Shown: in pieces, positions 52,949 through 60,015 of the stretch
Layout of the letters: each line of letters opens with the position of its first letter
How positions within the stretch are numbered: position 1 is the stretch's first letter
DNA from: Clostridia bacterium
GTDB taxonomy: Bacteria > Bacillota > Clostridia > Lachnospirales > Lachnospiraceae
Direction: 5' to 3'
Length of the DNA: 64,000 nt
NCBI GenBank assembly: GCA_910576325.1
Contig: CAJTIM010000018.1
Coordinates: 1-64,000 of the forward strand
Made by a program: the position numbers and the translations under genes
The notes under the pieces: model-generated
Databases searched by the model: none
What the model saw: only the letters and a program-made list of their open reading frames with translations
Told to the model about the DNA's origin: nothing

Positions 52949-53288
52949 GGAAATGGCGCAGAAGGCGTTTCATGCATTAGAGGATAAAAAAGCAAAGGAT
53001 ATCCGTATTTTGGATATTTCCACGGTCAGCGTACTGGCGGATTATTTTCTGATTGCAAGCGGAACAAATCGGAACCAGGTGCAGGCCATGGTGGACCACA
53101 TTGAAGAGGAGCTTCATAAGGCAGGCTTTGATCCCAGGCAGGTAGAGGGTTATCAAACGGCCAATTGGATTCTTCTCGATTACGGCGATATTATTATTCA
53201 CGTATTTGACGAAGAAAACCGCCTTTTCTATGATTTGGAGCGCATCTGGCGGGATGGTGCACTGATTCAGGCGGAAGACTTGGCTTGA
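52929..53288 (+). CDS. rsfS: Ribosome silencing factor RsfS
   Basis: 119 residues from ATG 52929 with AGGAGG upstream, inside the yqeK end. RsfS binds L14 on the 50S subunit and blocks joining of the subunits in starvation. The family text is KAKDIRILDISTVSVLADYFLIASGTNRNQVQAMVDHIEE and the DYGDIIIHVFDEENRLFYDLERIW C-terminus. Confidence 0.95.
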   Translation: MTLKQSKEMAQKAFHALEDKKAKDIRILDISTVSVLADYFLIASGTNRNQVQAMVDHIEEELHKAGFDPRQVEGYQTANWILLDYGDIIIHVFDEENRLFYDLERIWRDGALIQAEDLA

Positions 53289-53304
53289 CGGGAGGATGAA
53301 ACAA

Positions 53305-53991
53305 ATGATATTGACAGGAGCGGTGGTAAACGCACTGGCCGTATTTGCCGGCGGTACACTGGGACTGCTTTTGAAAAAGGGGCTGCCGGAGCGCATGGGA
53401 GATTCCATTATGAAGGGCCTTTCCCTCTGTGTGATTTATATCGGGATAAGCGGCGCCTTTGAGGGAGAAAATGTTTTAATTGCCATTGTGTCCATGGCCG
53501 TCGGAACTGTCATCGGAGAGCTTATGAACCTGAATGAACAAATGGAGCGGCTTGGACAGTGGATTCAAAAAAAGTTCCGCTCCAAGGACAGCAGGGTATC
53601 CGTGGCGGAAGGCTTTGTTACCAGCAGTCTTTTGTTCTGTACGGGGGCTATGACAATTGTCGGCTCCCTGCAAAGCGGCCTTTCCTTGGATCACAGCACT
53701 TTATTTGCCAAATCACTCATTGACGGAATAGCGGCTGTGGTTCTTGCTTCCAGTCTGGGCTTCGGAGTTTTATATGCAGGCATCCTCTGCCTTGTCTATG
53801 AGGGCGGACTGGCTCTGTGCGCACAGTTTATCGGTCCTTTTCTGACGGAATCCGTGATCAATGAAATGACCTGTGTAGGCTCTCTCTTAATTATGGGAGT
53901 TGCCATTAATATGCTCTTTAAAAATAAAATCTGTGTAATGAATTCCATACCGGCCGTATTTCTGCCCATTCTTCTTTGCAGATTTATGTGA
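53305..53991 (+). CDS. DUF554 membrane protein
   Basis: 228 residues from ATG 53305, with GGGAGG nine bases upstream; ATG 53296 sits too near to that site. It has six to seven hydrophobic helices and the family motifs GAVVNALAVFAGGTLGLLLKKG, GTVIGELMNLNEQMERLG, and FCTGAMTIVGSLQSG. YdfK-type transporters of unknown substrate belong here. Downstream is a Nudix gene after 53 bases. Confidence 0.9.
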   Translation: MILTGAVVNALAVFAGGTLGLLLKKGLPERMGDSIMKGLSLCVIYIGISGAFEGENVLIAIVSMAVGTVIGELMNLNEQMERLGQWIQKKFRSKDSRVSVAEGFVTSSLLFCTGAMTIVGSLQSGLSLDHSTLFAKSLIDGIAAVVLASSLGFGVLYAGILCLVYEGGLALCAQFIGPFLTESVINEMTCVGSLLIMGVAINMLFKNKICVMNSIPAVFLPILLCRFM

Positions 53992-54044
53992 GGTATGGCT
54001 GTGATACTGCATTTGAATTTGAAGATGTTTTCGGGAGGAGCCTT

Positions 54045-54665
54045 ATGGGAAAGATACTGAATATTACCAAGATCACCAACAACCGTTTTCTGAATATGTA
54101 TGATCTGGATGTGGAGGATAAAAACGGCGGAAAACATGCCTACCACGTGGCATCTAGGGCACAGCGCAAAGAGGACTTAAAGCTTTCCACAGGGAAGAAT
54201 AAGCCGGACGGTGTGATTATTTATGCTCTTTATGGGGAAAAGCGGGATCGTGTTGTATTGATTCGTCAGTACCGCTACAGCATCGGTACCTATATTTATG
54301 AATTTCCTGCCGGGCTGGTTGACACTGGAGAGGATTTTCAAACTGCCGGAATCCGTGAGCTTCGGGAGGAAACAGGGCTGACCTTGCATCCCTTGGAGGC
54401 AGATCCCATGTATTCCAGGCCTTACTTTACAACCATCGGGATGACAGATGAATCCTGTGCAGCCGTTTTTGGCTGGGCCGACGGAGAGATCTCAAGTAAG
54501 GGGCAGGAGGAGACGGAGGAAATTGAGGTTGTTTTAGCAGATCGAACGGAAATTGCACGTATTTTAAAAGAAGAAAATGTTTCTTTAATGTGTGCTTATA
54601 TGATGATGCATTTTTTACACGAAGCTCCGGAAAACCCATTTGCTTTTTTGAACAGGCCAAAGTAA
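54045..54665 (+). CDS. Nudix hydrolase (ADP-ribose pyrophosphatase-like)
   Basis: 206 residues from ATG 54045 with GGAGG six bases upstream. The Nudix box is complete: Gly90 to Leu112 with G-x5-E-x7-REL-x-EE-x-GL, the pattern for magnesium-dependent cleavage of nucleoside diphosphates linked to another group. The FPAGLVDTGED lead and N-terminal beta domain fit ADP-ribose or ADP-sugar pyrophosphatases. Substrate is not settled. It ends the plus-strand run; a strong dyad separates it from lexA on the other strand. Confidence 0.9.
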   Translation: MGKILNITKITNNRFLNMYDLDVEDKNGGKHAYHVASRAQRKEDLKLSTGKNKPDGVIIYALYGEKRDRVVLIRQYRYSIGTYIYEFPAGLVDTGEDFQTAGIRELREETGLTLHPLEADPMYSRPYFTTIGMTDESCAAVFGWADGEISSKGQEETEEIEVVLADRTEIARILKEENVSLMCAYMMMHFLHEAPENPFAFLNRPK

Positions 54666-54762
54666 AAGCCGCCGCAGTATGCGGACAGAGCATCATGCTT
54701 GCAGCGCAGCAAGCCTTTGGCGCTTATAAAAGGGGCGGAAGCAGGAAAGTACGGAAATATAA

Positions 54763-54799
54763 GAGGCAGGTTACGTAATAATATTATGTAATCTGCCTC
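54763..54799. terminator. Bidirectional-type hairpin between the Nudix gene and lexA
   Basis: An 18-pair stem with two G-U pairs, GAGGCAGGTTAC at 54763-54774 against GTAATCTGCCTC at 54788-54799, lies midway between convergent genes. T tracts on both sides are weak. The function is inferred from the position. Confidence 0.6.
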
Positions 54800-54820
54800 G
54801 CTTGTTATACTGAGATAAAA

Positions 54821-55438
54821 TTAGTGAAAAAACCGGAAGACTCCGAATACCTTTCCGAGAATCTGGCAATCCGAAACGATGATTGGCTCCATGGTATCGT
54901 TCTCCGGCTGCAGACGGATGTGATCCGCTTCCTGATAGAAGGTCTTCACGGTAGCGGAGTCATCCACCAGCGCTACAATAATATCCCCGTTACGCGCTGT
55001 CTGGCGCTGTTCCACCAAAAGTGTATCGCCGTCAAAAATCCCTGCATTGATCATGGATTCTCCCTGTACCTTAAGCATAAAGCATTGCTCATTGGGCATA
55101 AACTCCATAGGAATGGGGAAGTAGGATTCCACATTCTCAACGGCAAGAATGGGCTGTCCGGCAGCTACCTTGCCTACAATGGGAACATTGACCACCTCTC
55201 TGCGTACCAGATTAAAATTGTCATCAATGATCTCGATGGCACGGGGTTTGGTGGGATCCCGGCGGATATATCCGTTCTTTTCCAGAGTCTCCAAGTGAGA
55301 ATGTACCGATGAAGTGGATTTCAGTTCCACGGCTTCGCAAATATCCCGCACTGAAGGGGGATAGCCCTTATTCAATATCTGTGATTTAATATATTCCAAA
55401 ATCTCGGTCTGCTTTTTTGTGATTTTACCATAGGACAT
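54821..55438 (-). CDS. lexA: SOS repressor LexA
   Basis: 205 residues from ATG 55438, with AAGGAGG upstream. The winged-helix DNA-binding domain (1-70) has [23 protein letters not shown] as recognition helix. Autocleavage site Ala93-Gly94, catalytic Ser128 in GESMINAG and Lys165 in TVKTFYQ are intact, so RecA-stimulated self-cleavage is expected. Boxes in its own promoter suggest autoregulation, and a stronger operator set stands at the YneA-like gene 3.8 kb away. Confidence 0.97.
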   Translation of the reverse strand: MSYGKITKKQTEILEYIKSQILNKGYPPSVRDICEAVELKSTSSVHSHLETLEKNGYIRRDPTKPRAIEIIDDNFNLVRREVVNVPIVGKVAAGQPILAVENVESYFPIPMEFMPNEQCFMLKVQGESMINAGIFDGDTLLVEQRQTARNGDIIVALVDDSATVKTFYQEADHIRLQPENDTMEPIIVSDCQILGKVFGVFRFFH

Positions 55439-55499
55439 AGATACGTTCCTCCTTATATCTTAATGTTGGGCTTGTCGGTTGAACCTATATATCATATAT

Positions 55500-55551
55500 A
55501 GTATAACATATGTTCGGGTGAAAAGCAAACAAATGTTTAGAAAATTTGTTC
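55500..55551 (-). promoter_or_regulatory. lexA promoter with LexA boxes
   Basis: Minus strand -35 TTGCTT (55528-55523), 17 bases, -10 TATACT (55505-55500). The box GAACATATGTTA (55515-55504) fills the end of the spacer and runs into the -10; it has one mismatch to GAAC-N4-GTTC. A weaker AAACAAATGTTT (55527-55538) covers the -35, and GAAAATTTGTTC (55540-55551, one mismatch) stands upstream. Confidence 0.75.
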
Positions 55552-55669
55552 TGTTTTTTCCCATATAATTTGAAAAATTTCCTAGTAAATTTTAAAAGTC
55601 TATGATATAATTGTTACGAATTGTAATAATTCATCACACAACAGGAAAACAGAAAGGAACTTACTACTT

Positions 55670-56791
55670 ATGAGGAAGAGAATGCTGTGGATTTTGTTGG
55701 CACTGACCGTAAGTATCGGTGTCACAGGCTGTGGAAAAAAGGAGGAACCTGCTTCAGCTCCGGCGGAAGAGGAATTTTCCACAGAGGACGAAGTTATTGA
55801 GGAAGAGCCGGAGGAACCCGAAGAGGAAGAAGAGGAGGAAGAACCGGAGATTGCCCCGGAGGGTATGTACCGCAGCGAGCTGACCAACGAATGGATCAGC
55901 GAAGATCTGAAAGAGCAGCGGCCCATCGCCGTAATGGTGGACAATGAGAAGACGGCCCTGCCTCACTATGGACTTACAAAGGCAGATATTGTTTATGAGA
56001 TGATGAACAGTACCCTGAATGATCAGATTACCCGTTTTATGGTTCTTTTTAAGGATTATGACAGCGTGGATCAGATCGGAAGTGTACGAAGCGTACGTCC
56101 CACCAACCTGATGATTGCGCCAGAATGGAACGCCATCGTCTGTCACGATGGAGGACCTTTCTATATTAATACATATTTGAATAATCCCTATGTGGATCAT
56201 TTCAGCGGAACCTTTTCGCGTGTGAACAACGGAAAGCCAAGAGAGTTTACCGAGTACATTCTTCCCGGAGATATGGATAAGAATTTCCGCAATACGAAGG
56301 TAGACAGAGAGTACAATGATTACAGGCCCACGGAGCCGCATTTTGAATTTGTTTCCGAAAAGAAGCCTGTGAAGATGGAAGAGAAGGCCGGCTGCTTTGA
56401 CTGCACCCTGGTGGATCTTCCCTTTGGCCACAACGGTTCTCAGCTTGATTATGATGAGGCAACCGGTACCTATCTGTATTCCGAGTACAACAGCGCACAC
56501 AAGGATCCGGGTAATGGAAACCAGCAGCTGGCTTTCAAAAACGTGATTCTTCAGAAAATGACCTTCAGTCAGCTGGACGATCACGGGTACATGGTTTGGA
56601 ACTGCCTGGGCTCCGGTGAGGGTTATTATATTACCGACGGAAAGGCTATTCCAATCAGCTGGAGCAAGACCTCCGAGCAGGGACGCACCATCTATTTTGA
56701 TATGACCGCAGATGAGATTCAGGTAAATACGGGAAAGACCTATATTGGGTTTGTACCGGATACCCGTTGGAATGAGCTGGTGGTAGAGTAA
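55670..56791 (+). CDS. DUF3048 lipoprotein (YerB-like), copy 2
   Basis: 373 residues. Lipobox VTGC with Cys21, then a very acidic linker of Glu/Pro (about 30-60) with the TEDEV motif that is shared with copy 1 at 10817. The DUF3048 domain has RPIAVMVDNEKTALPHYG, ADIVYEMMNSTLNDQITRF, IGSVRSVRPTNL and a C-terminal NTGKTYIGFVP. Unlike copy 1, it keeps the VDNEKTALPHYGL motif typical of the family, so copy 1 seems to be the diverged one. It has its own transcript: lexA is divergent, and a terminator follows. Confidence 0.9.
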   Translation: MRKRMLWILLALTVSIGVTGCGKKEEPASAPAEEEFSTEDEVIEEEPEEPEEEEEEEEPEIAPEGMYRSELTNEWISEDLKEQRPIAVMVDNEKTALPHYGLTKADIVYEMMNSTLNDQITRFMVLFKDYDSVDQIGSVRSVRPTNLMIAPEWNAIVCHDGGPFYINTYLNNPYVDHFSGTFSRVNNGKPREFTEYILPGDMDKNFRNTKVDREYNDYRPTEPHFEFVSEKKPVKMEEKAGCFDCTLVDLPFGHNGSQLDYDEATGTYLYSEYNSAHKDPGNGNQQLAFKNVILQKMTFSQLDDHGYMVWNCLGSGEGYYITDGKAIPISWSKTSEQGRTIYFDMTADEIQVNTGKTYIGFVPDTRWNELVVE

Positions 56792-56821
56792 ACCATAAAA
56801 CAAATGAAAATTTGATCTTTA

Positions 56822-56864
56822 AAAAGCAGTCATTGCAGGATATGGTCCTGAAATGACTGCTTTT
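56822..56864. terminator. Bidirectional intrinsic terminator
   Basis: AAAAGCAGTCATT (56822-56834) pairs with AATGACTGCTTTT (56852-56864); CAGGA/TCCTG extends the stem. A-rich on the left and T-rich on the right, it serves both the DUF3048 gene (plus) and the recombinase gene (minus). Confidence 0.88.
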
Positions 56865-56896
56865 ATATCGGAACTGCTACTTCCGGCTGTTCATGC

Positions 56897-57994
56897 TTAA
56901 TCCTCCCGGAGTCTTACCGCCTTGGCGGCCATCCGACGTCGGTTTTCATCCTGCGCGGCATAATGCTTCCAGGTGGTATTTACGTCCTTATGGCCCAGCA
57001 CATCCGCAACCAGATAAATATCACCTGTTTCCTGATACAGAGTGGTTCCGTAGGTGCTGCGGAGCTTGTGGGGGGTGATTTTTTTAAGAGGCGTTACCTG
57101 TTTCGCATACTTCTTTACCAGGTTTTCCACGGCGCCTACGCCGATTCGCCTTTTCTGAGTGGAGTAGAAGAGTGCAAGCTCGTGTCCTTCCTGAGGAATC
57201 ACCTGCTTACGGCTTCCGTTAATATAATTCCGCAGAGCCTGTTCCACTTCGTCCCCAAAGTAAACAATCATTTCAGAGCCGCCCTTACGTGTCACCCTGA
57301 TTCCGTTGTTGCGAAAATCAACATCCGTTATATCAAGGCCCACACATTCGGAGACACGGATTCCGGTTCCCAAAAGGAGTGTGACAATGGCAAGATCCCG
57401 TTCCTTTGTTTTTTCATAGTAGACTTTTTTCTGTCCCGTAAGCCCGTCGCCTCCATGCTCAATAAAATCCAGCAGCCGGGCTGTCTCATCCACATCCAGG
57501 CGGATAATGGCCTTGTCGTGAAGCTTGGGCATGTCCACAAATACGGTGGGGTTGTGCTCCAGAAGCTGCCGCTTATAAAAATATGCATAAAAGCTCCGCA
57601 AAGCAGACATTTTTCGCTTCAGGCCCCGCTCACCGTTGGTCACATCGATGCTGCCGAAGACTTCTTTCTCCTTATCCGTACCGGATACAGTGATCTTTTT
57701 CTGATACAGCTTCAGGTACTCCTGGTATTCTTCAATATCCACCGCCTCAATCCGCTCCAAATCGCTCAGCTTGAAATCCATTGTCTGATAATTTTTATAA
57801 AGAGGATTTTCCTCTATAAGAAACCGGAAAAAGACACGGATATCATATGCATAGGAAATCCGGGTTTTTGTGGAGGTAGTTGGCTCCACAGCCCGGAAAT
57901 AATCCTTCGCAAACGGGGGAAGCGTTTTTAAAACCTCCCGAAGCTTGCGGATATTTTCCATGTCGTTTTGTTCATGATAGGTTCTGTATTCCAT
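56897..57994 (-). CDS. Tyrosine recombinase (integrase/XerD-like)
   Basis: 365 residues. An N-terminal SAM-like core-binding domain (about 25-150) precedes the catalytic domain with all residues present: Arg in GTGIRVSE, Lys in VTRKGGSE, His/Arg in TPHKLRSTYG, His in LGHKDV and Tyr in WKHYAAQ. It cuts and rejoins DNA between specific sites. No excisionase, phage gene or attachment repeat is visible around it, and it lies in a conserved spot near lexA, so a housekeeping or domesticated role is as likely as a mobile one. Binding site AAGGAAG precedes the ATG. Confidence 0.9.
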   Translation of the reverse strand: MEYRTYHEQNDMENIRKLREVLKTLPPFAKDYFRAVEPTTSTKTRISYAYDIRVFFRFLIEENPLYKNYQTMDFKLSDLERIEAVDIEEYQEYLKLYQKKITVSGTDKEKEVFGSIDVTNGERGLKRKMSALRSFYAYFYKRQLLEHNPTVFVDMPKLHDKAIIRLDVDETARLLDFIEHGGDGLTGQKKVYYEKTKERDLAIVTLLLGTGIRVSECVGLDITDVDFRNNGIRVTRKGGSEMIVYFGDEVEQALRNYINGSRKQVIPQEGHELALFYSTQKRRIGVGAVENLVKKYAKQVTPLKKITPHKLRSTYGTTLYQETGDIYLVADVLGHKDVNTTWKHYAAQDENRRRMAAKAVRLRED

Positions 57995-58063
57995 TGGTAA
58001 AGGCTTCCTTTCCGATTGGTTACCGTAATATTGTTATGTAAATCAATGCTTGTCAGATATCCG

Positions 58064-58092
58064 TTGACGTATGAAGGTGTCAATGTTATAAT
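58064..58092 (+). promoter_or_regulatory. Promoter of the cobalamin riboswitch transcript
   Basis: TTGACG (58064-58069), 17 bases, TATAAT (58087-58092): one mismatch to the sigma-A consensus. Transcription would start near 58099, fifteen bases ahead of the aptamer. Confidence 0.8.
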
Positions 58093-58113
58093 ATTTAAGT
58101 ACAATTCCATATA

Positions 58114-58295
58114 AAGTATTGAGTGCCTGTTCTGATATAGAATTCTGACAGGGAAAAGGGAATCAGGTGTAAATCCTAAGCGATCCGGTCACTGTAAACA
58201 GGGAGTATTTCCTGACAAATCCATTGTACAACTTTTTGTATGAGAAGGAAAGGAAAATATGCAGATCTGTAAGCCAGGAAACCTGCTCAATACTT
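58114..58295 (+). ncRNA. Cobalamin (B12) riboswitch aptamer, without a recognisable downstream gene
   Basis: A complete aptamer. Closing helix P1 is AAGTATTGAG (58114-58123) with CTCAATACTT (58286-58295), ten perfect pairs. The core has AAAGGGAATCAGGTG-TAAATCC (58155-58176), the GGTCACTGTAA segment (58187-58197), and the B12 box AAGCCAGGAAACCTGC (58271-58286). Such riboswitches normally close B12 synthesis or import genes when the cofactor is present. Here no open gene on the plus strand follows up to 60016; two minus-strand genes are in between. The promoter is intact, which suggests that the RNA is still made. Confidence 0.93.
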
Positions 58296-58327
58296 AAGGA
58301 GAGACTTCCGAAGAAAGTTCAGTCCTG

Positions 58328-58347
58328 AAAGTGCCTTATGGCTTTTT
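58328..58347 (+). terminator. Possible riboswitch expression-platform terminator
   Basis: AAAGTGCC-TTAT-GGCTTTTT: GCC pairs with GGC around a TTAT loop, and the flanking A and T runs add pairs, with five T at the end. It is short, so its strength is doubtful. Confidence 0.35.
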
Positions 58348-58659
58348 GTATCGGTCTGTTTCTATGGAAGCAGGCATTTTTATGCTTACAGGGTTCATAA
58401 GGCAATTTGTGTCATATGGAATGCTCACTGTGGAACCGTACCATCCTTAAGCGGTGCAGAATAAAAGGTCTGATAAGCTGTGACGGCATTCAGCTTACTC
58501 ACGCCTTTCCCGGCCTGCTTTGGATGCCTGACATCTGTCCAAGAGCTTGTTGTAAAGAAGCCAATGTGTATCGGAAAAAAACCTGCAGCTTTTTTCGGAA
58601 CAAAAGAGCTTCTGAAAACAGCTTTTGCGGCAGATGTTTTTTTATTCAATTAAATGCAT
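58348..58659. other. Region behind the riboswitch without a supported gene
   Basis: No gene with a clear binding site or known family is seen. A GTG-started frame of 57 codons (58480-58653) reads fairly like protein (VTAFSLLTPFPACFGCLTSVQE, then KKPAAFFGTKELLKTAFAAD), and the opposite strand also has a 74-codon frame, so chance or decay cannot be excluded. CATAAGGC (58396-58403) can pair with GCCTTATG (58333-58340), which would compete with the short terminator. Confidence 0.35.
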
Positions 58660-58701
58660 ATAGATCTATGCGAAAAACATGTGTTTGTCACATAGATCTA
58701 T
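58660..58701. repeat. Inverted repeat ATAGATCTATG
   Basis: ATAGATCTATG (58660-58670) and CATAGATCTAT (58691-58701) are perfect complements, each itself nearly palindromic around AGATCT, with AAACA/TGTTT in the loop. No T tract. Role unknown. Confidence 0.6.
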
Positions 58702-58703
58702 TT

Positions 58704-58731
58704 ATAGGATTAACTCAATAGGATTAACTCA
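58704..58731. repeat. Tandem 14-bp direct repeat
   Basis: ATAGGATTAACTCA occurs twice without a gap (58704-58717, 58718-58731). It may be a slippage duplication or a protein-binding direct repeat. Confidence 0.7.
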
Positions 58732-58820
58732 TCTTCTATATATGTTACATCCGTATAAGGTGACTTTGTGGACTTTATGTATATCTTTATAAACATCTTA
58801 AAGGTAACTATAAAAATTCG

Positions 58821-58862
58821 AAAACCGCCTTGCGGATCATTTAAATATCATCCGCAAGGCGG
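58821..58862 (-). terminator. Terminator of the YneA-like gene
   Basis: On the minus strand ATCCGCAAGGCGG-type stem: CCGCCTTGCGGAT (58862-58850) and ATCCGCAAGGCGG (58837-58825), 13 perfect pairs, then TTTT (58824-58821). Confidence 0.88.
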
Positions 58863-58893
58863 CCTCTTTAAAACCCTCCAGGCAATTGACAAT

Positions 58894-59211
58894 TTAAAGT
58901 TTATATTCTGTAGAGTAATACGGCATAATCAAATTCTGGCCGGAAATAATCTTGCCGTCCTTAATGGAATTTAACTGGCTGACTTCGTTGATATAATCCT
59001 CTTTGGATTCATAATTCTCCAAATATTCATCGGCCAAATCCCACAGGGTATCTCCGGGCTGAATCTCAATGTTGGTATAATACTTATAATAAGTAACCTT
59101 CAGTTCCTTATTCTTAGCCTTTGATAAAAAGCTCCCGAACGTAAAAACCAAAGCTAAAATTAAACAAATAGTTAAACAAGCCGTTAATAAAACCTTCCTT
59201 CTCCTGCACAT
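58894..59211 (-). CDS. YneA-like SOS cell division inhibitor (LysM protein)
   Basis: 105 residues from ATG 59211, with GGGGGA upstream. One transmembrane helix (about 7-29) and a single C-terminal LysM domain (about 48-98, IQPGDTLWDLADEYL and SQLNSIKDGKIISGQNLIMP) give the same length and layout as Bacillus YneA, which halts division during DNA damage. Very strong support comes from its promoter, where LexA-type operators overlap a perfect consensus promoter. lexA is 3.8 kb away, not adjacent as in Bacillus. Function is inferred by architecture plus operator. Confidence 0.85.
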   Translation of the reverse strand: MCRRRKVLLTACLTICLILALVFTFGSFLSKAKNKELKVTYYKYYTNIEIQPGDTLWDLADEYLENYESKEDYINEVSQLNSIKDGKIISGQNLIMPYYSTEYKL

Positions 59212-59237
59212 ATCACTTCCCCCTAAAGTAAAATTCC

Positions 59238-59336
59238 GAACATACCTTCCGAACAATTGTTCCGTATGATGTTATTATACACACAGAACAATTGTTTGTC
59301 AATACGTATGTTCGGAAAATGTTCGATTTTTTGTTC
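59238..59336 (-). promoter_or_regulatory. SOS promoter with LexA operator array
   Basis: Minus strand promoter TTGACA (59302-59297), 17 bases, TATAAT (59279-59274), a perfect consensus. LexA boxes: GAACAATTGTTC (59251-59262, perfect, just behind the start), GAACAATTGTTT (59286-59297, one mismatch, inside the spacer), GAACATACCTTC (59238-59249, one mismatch). Upstream, three GTTCG half sites stand at 59310, 59321 and 59333, about one helical turn apart. Confidence 0.9.
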
Positions 59337-59380
59337 GGTTTTATAAAGCTTGTCAAATAAATAAAAAAGTATCCAGATAT

Positions 59381-59432
59381 AAAAATAAAAGTCACCCAAA
59401 TGCCTTTTACACAACCCCTGCATTTGGGTGAC
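59381..59432 (-). terminator. Terminator of the Hpt gene
   Basis: On the minus strand GTCACCCAAATGC (59432-59420) pairs with GCATTTGGGTGAC (59403-59391), followed by TTTTATTTTT (59390-59381). Confidence 0.88.
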
Positions 59433-59475
59433 AAAATTGTTTCATAATAAAAAACAGATATAATGCTTGTTCGGC

Positions 59476-59829
59476 TTAATCTAACTGTTTAATACAGTCA
59501 ATGGTAAGTTGGTAGTCCTCCTTCACCTTCTCCAATGCAGGCTCTAAGTCGGCGCCGTATTCCTCCCTGTCCCGCAACAGCTCAGCAAGGTGGTTAGAGG
59601 ATTCGTAGAGCCGGTCCAGAGAAAGGTTTTGACAGATTCCTTTTATGGTGTGAGCCGCCCGGAATGCTTCCGGCATATTGCGGGTTTCCATAGATGTACA
59701 AAGCAGCTCATAGCTGGAATCATTGAGAACACGAAGCACAAACTTCTTAATGCGCTCTTCCGTTCTCAGACGCCCCTCTACGTCCGCATAATTTCCTCCC
59801 ATAGCATCATAACATTCTCTAATTGTCAT
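59476..59829 (-). CDS. Stand-alone Hpt (histidine phosphotransfer) protein
   Basis: 117 residues. A four-helix Hpt domain with phosphorylatable His60 in RAAHTIKGICQNLSLDRLYESS, matching the HxxKG pattern. Such proteins relay phosphate between response-regulator receivers in phosphorelays. There is no histidine kinase and no response regulator beside it; the only receiver in the window is that of the alarmone synthetase fusion at 1608. AAGGAAGG-like binding site; own promoter and terminator, so it is monocistronic. Confidence 0.85.
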   Translation of the reverse strand: MTIRECYDAMGGNYADVEGRLRTEERIKKFVLRVLNDSSYELLCTSMETRNMPEAFRAAHTIKGICQNLSLDRLYESSNHLAELLRDREEYGADLEPALEKVKEDYQLTIDCIKQLD

Positions 59830-59869
59830 TTTATCTTTCCTTCCTTTCTGTTGCTCCTTTTAACAATTT

Positions 59870-59898
59870 ATCATAATTATGGCAGTAATTCAAGACAA
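59870..59898 (-). promoter_or_regulatory. Promoter of the Hpt gene
   Basis: Minus strand TTGTCT (59898-59893), 17 bases, TATGAT (59875-59870). Two mismatches in the -35, one in the -10. Confidence 0.5.
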
Positions 59899-59940
59899 AC
59901 GCCGAAATTTCAAGTATAAAAAGATACAAAGATATTTCAC

Positions 59941-59970
59941 TTGCCAATCCTCTCCCCTTCATGTTATGAT
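59941..59970 (+). promoter_or_regulatory. Promoter of the TtcA-like gene
   Basis: TTGCCA (59941-59946), 18 bases, TATGAT (59965-59970), about 40 bases ahead of the start codon. Confidence 0.5.
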
Positions 59971-60015
59971 GTCCGGGACAGATCTCGAAAACAGTGGAAG
60001 GAAGGCATTTACCAT

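Noticed and set aside
54590-54778. 62-codon frame over the Nudix gene end
   Set aside because: Begins inside the Nudix gene, runs into the terminator stem, and has no family resemblance.
56897-57994. Prophage or integrative element around the tyrosine recombinase
   Set aside because: No phage, excisionase or conjugation genes, no tRNA next to it and no direct repeats flanking it.
58425-58649. 74-codon minus-strand ORF in the same region
   Set aside because: No recognised family and no promoter; the opposite strand is equally open, so neither can be chosen.
58407-58721. 104-codon plus-strand ORF behind the riboswitch
   Set aside because: Very Cys/Arg-rich with no binding site, runs through the ATAGATCTATG inverted repeat; unlikely to be a protein.
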